The position numbers and the translations under genes are program-made. DNA of 5,871 nucleotides from Hyphomonadaceae bacterium UBA4763. GTDB lineage: Bacteria > Pseudomonadota > Alphaproteobacteria > Caulobacterales > Aquidulcibacteraceae. The notes beneath the pieces were generated by a model that saw only the letters and a list, made by a program, of their open reading frames with translations, did no database searches and had not been told where the DNA came from. Below, piece by piece: positions 5,287 to 5,871 of this stretch. The stretch is from assembly GCA_002403455.1 (NCBI GenBank), contig DHHV01000072.1, positions 61,871-67,741 of the forward strand. Direction: 5' to 3'. How positions within the stretch are numbered: the stretch's first letter is position 1; each line of letters begins with the position of its first letter.

Positions 5287-5871
5287 TTAATGCGCGTCCG
5301 CACCGGCCGGAGCCGGCTCCAGCGCATATTCGACTGGATTGGAGCTCGCGCCCACATCGACGCCCATCCCATAGCTTGACTCGGCCAATCCATCCAACGC
5401 AGCGCTGGCGATCAAATCACAATAAAGCTCGATGGCGCGGGTCGCATCGTCATTGCCTGGGATCGGGAAATCGACCTCATCCGGATCGCAATTGCTGTCG
5501 ACGATGGCGATCACCGGAATGCCCAGCTTGCGGGCTTCCTGCACGGCGATCGCTTCTTTATTGATGTCGATCACGAACAGCAAATTGGGCCGGCCGCCCA
5601 TATTGGCGATGCCGCCCAGCGAGCGGTTCAGCTTTTCGCGTTCGCGGTCGAGGTCGAGCAATTCCTTTTTCGTGTAGCCGGTCGGCCCGTGCGTCGTCGT
5701 AAGCGCCGTCAAATCCTTGAAGCGCTGGATCGATTTGGAGATCGTCGCCCAATTGGTCAGCGTGCCGCCGAGCCAGCGGTGATTGATGAAATATTGTGCG
5801 CAACGCTGCGCCGCCGCCGCTACCGGCTCGGATGCTTGCCGCTTGGTGCCGACAAACAAGATGCGCCCGCC
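5287..5871 (-). CDS. rpsB: 30S ribosomal protein S2, 5' end beyond the window
   Basis: Ribosomal protein S2 of the small subunit; in the S2 family it binds late in 30S assembly and is needed for S1 to join. The visible 194 residues begin GGRILFVGTKRQASEPV, a conserved stretch that lies near residue 60 in the family, so about 60 N-terminal residues lie past the right edge. Further family hallmarks are NHRWLGGTLTNW, the central helical region KELLDLDREREKLNRSLGGI, NMGGRPNLLFVIDINKE, and the C-terminal IPVIAIVDSNCDPDEVDFPIPGNDD part (the last two given in pieces of a continuous reading). A short tail rich in Ala, Pro and Glu ends in ADAH before a TAA stop. The frame is open to the window edge with no interruption. 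It precedes tsf, as in most bacteria. The TTG at 5859 is an internal Leu codon, not the start. Identification is firm; only the start is unseen. Confidence 0.98.
   Translation of the reverse strand, partial: GGRILFVGTKRQASEPVAAAAQRCAQYFINHRWLGGTLTNWATISKSIQRFKDLTALTTTHGPTGYTKKELLDLDREREKLNRSLGGIANMGGRPNLLFVIDINKEAIAVQEARKLGIPVIAIVDSNCDPDEVDFPIPGNDDATRAIELYCDLIASAALDGLAESSYGMGVDVGASSNPVEYALEPAPAGADAH

Overview
The window is a contiguous stretch of core housekeeping genes, all on the minus strand, read from right to left: rpsB (3' two thirds) - tsf - pyrH - frr - uppS - cdsA - dxr (almost complete, cut by the left edge). This gene order, high GC content, and protein features such as an EF-Ts of about 313 residues point to an alphaproteobacterium. 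I cannot name the genus from the sequence. No mobile elements, CRISPR arrays, tRNA or rRNA genes, or signs of horizontal transfer are visible.

Layout, in transcription order. Ribosomal protein S2 enters from the right edge and stops at 5287. A 76-base spacer leads to tsf (5210-4269). A 112-base spacer with GC-rich secondary structure leads to pyrH, best started at 4156, and a 13-base gap with a strong ribosome binding site leads to frr (3393-2833). A 32-base gap holding a perfect 18-base palindrome leads to uppS (2800-2069). cdsA overlaps the uppS end and appears to use a TTG start at 2076. After the cdsA stop an 80-base spacer is filled exactly by a 27-codon open frame that ends in an ATGA overlap with the dxr start at 1177. 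dxr runs off the left edge with 392 codons visible.

Together the genes couple translation (S2, EF-Ts, ribosome recycling factor) to UMP phosphorylation (PyrH) and envelope precursor synthesis. Dxr commits carbon to the MEP isoprenoid pathway, UppS turns isoprenoid diphosphates into the undecaprenyl carrier lipid, and CdsA makes CDP-diacylglycerol for phospholipids. Close spacing and overlaps indicate co-transcription, at least from pyrH to dxr. The tsf-pyrH spacer is the likeliest place for a change in transcript level.

I found no evidence of a new multi-gene system. The points worth a second look are small: the tiled micro-ORF between cdsA and dxr, a long hairpin in the 5' coding part of pyrH, the frr-uppS palindrome, the structured tsf-pyrH spacer, and the non-AUG start of cdsA followed by a hairpin.
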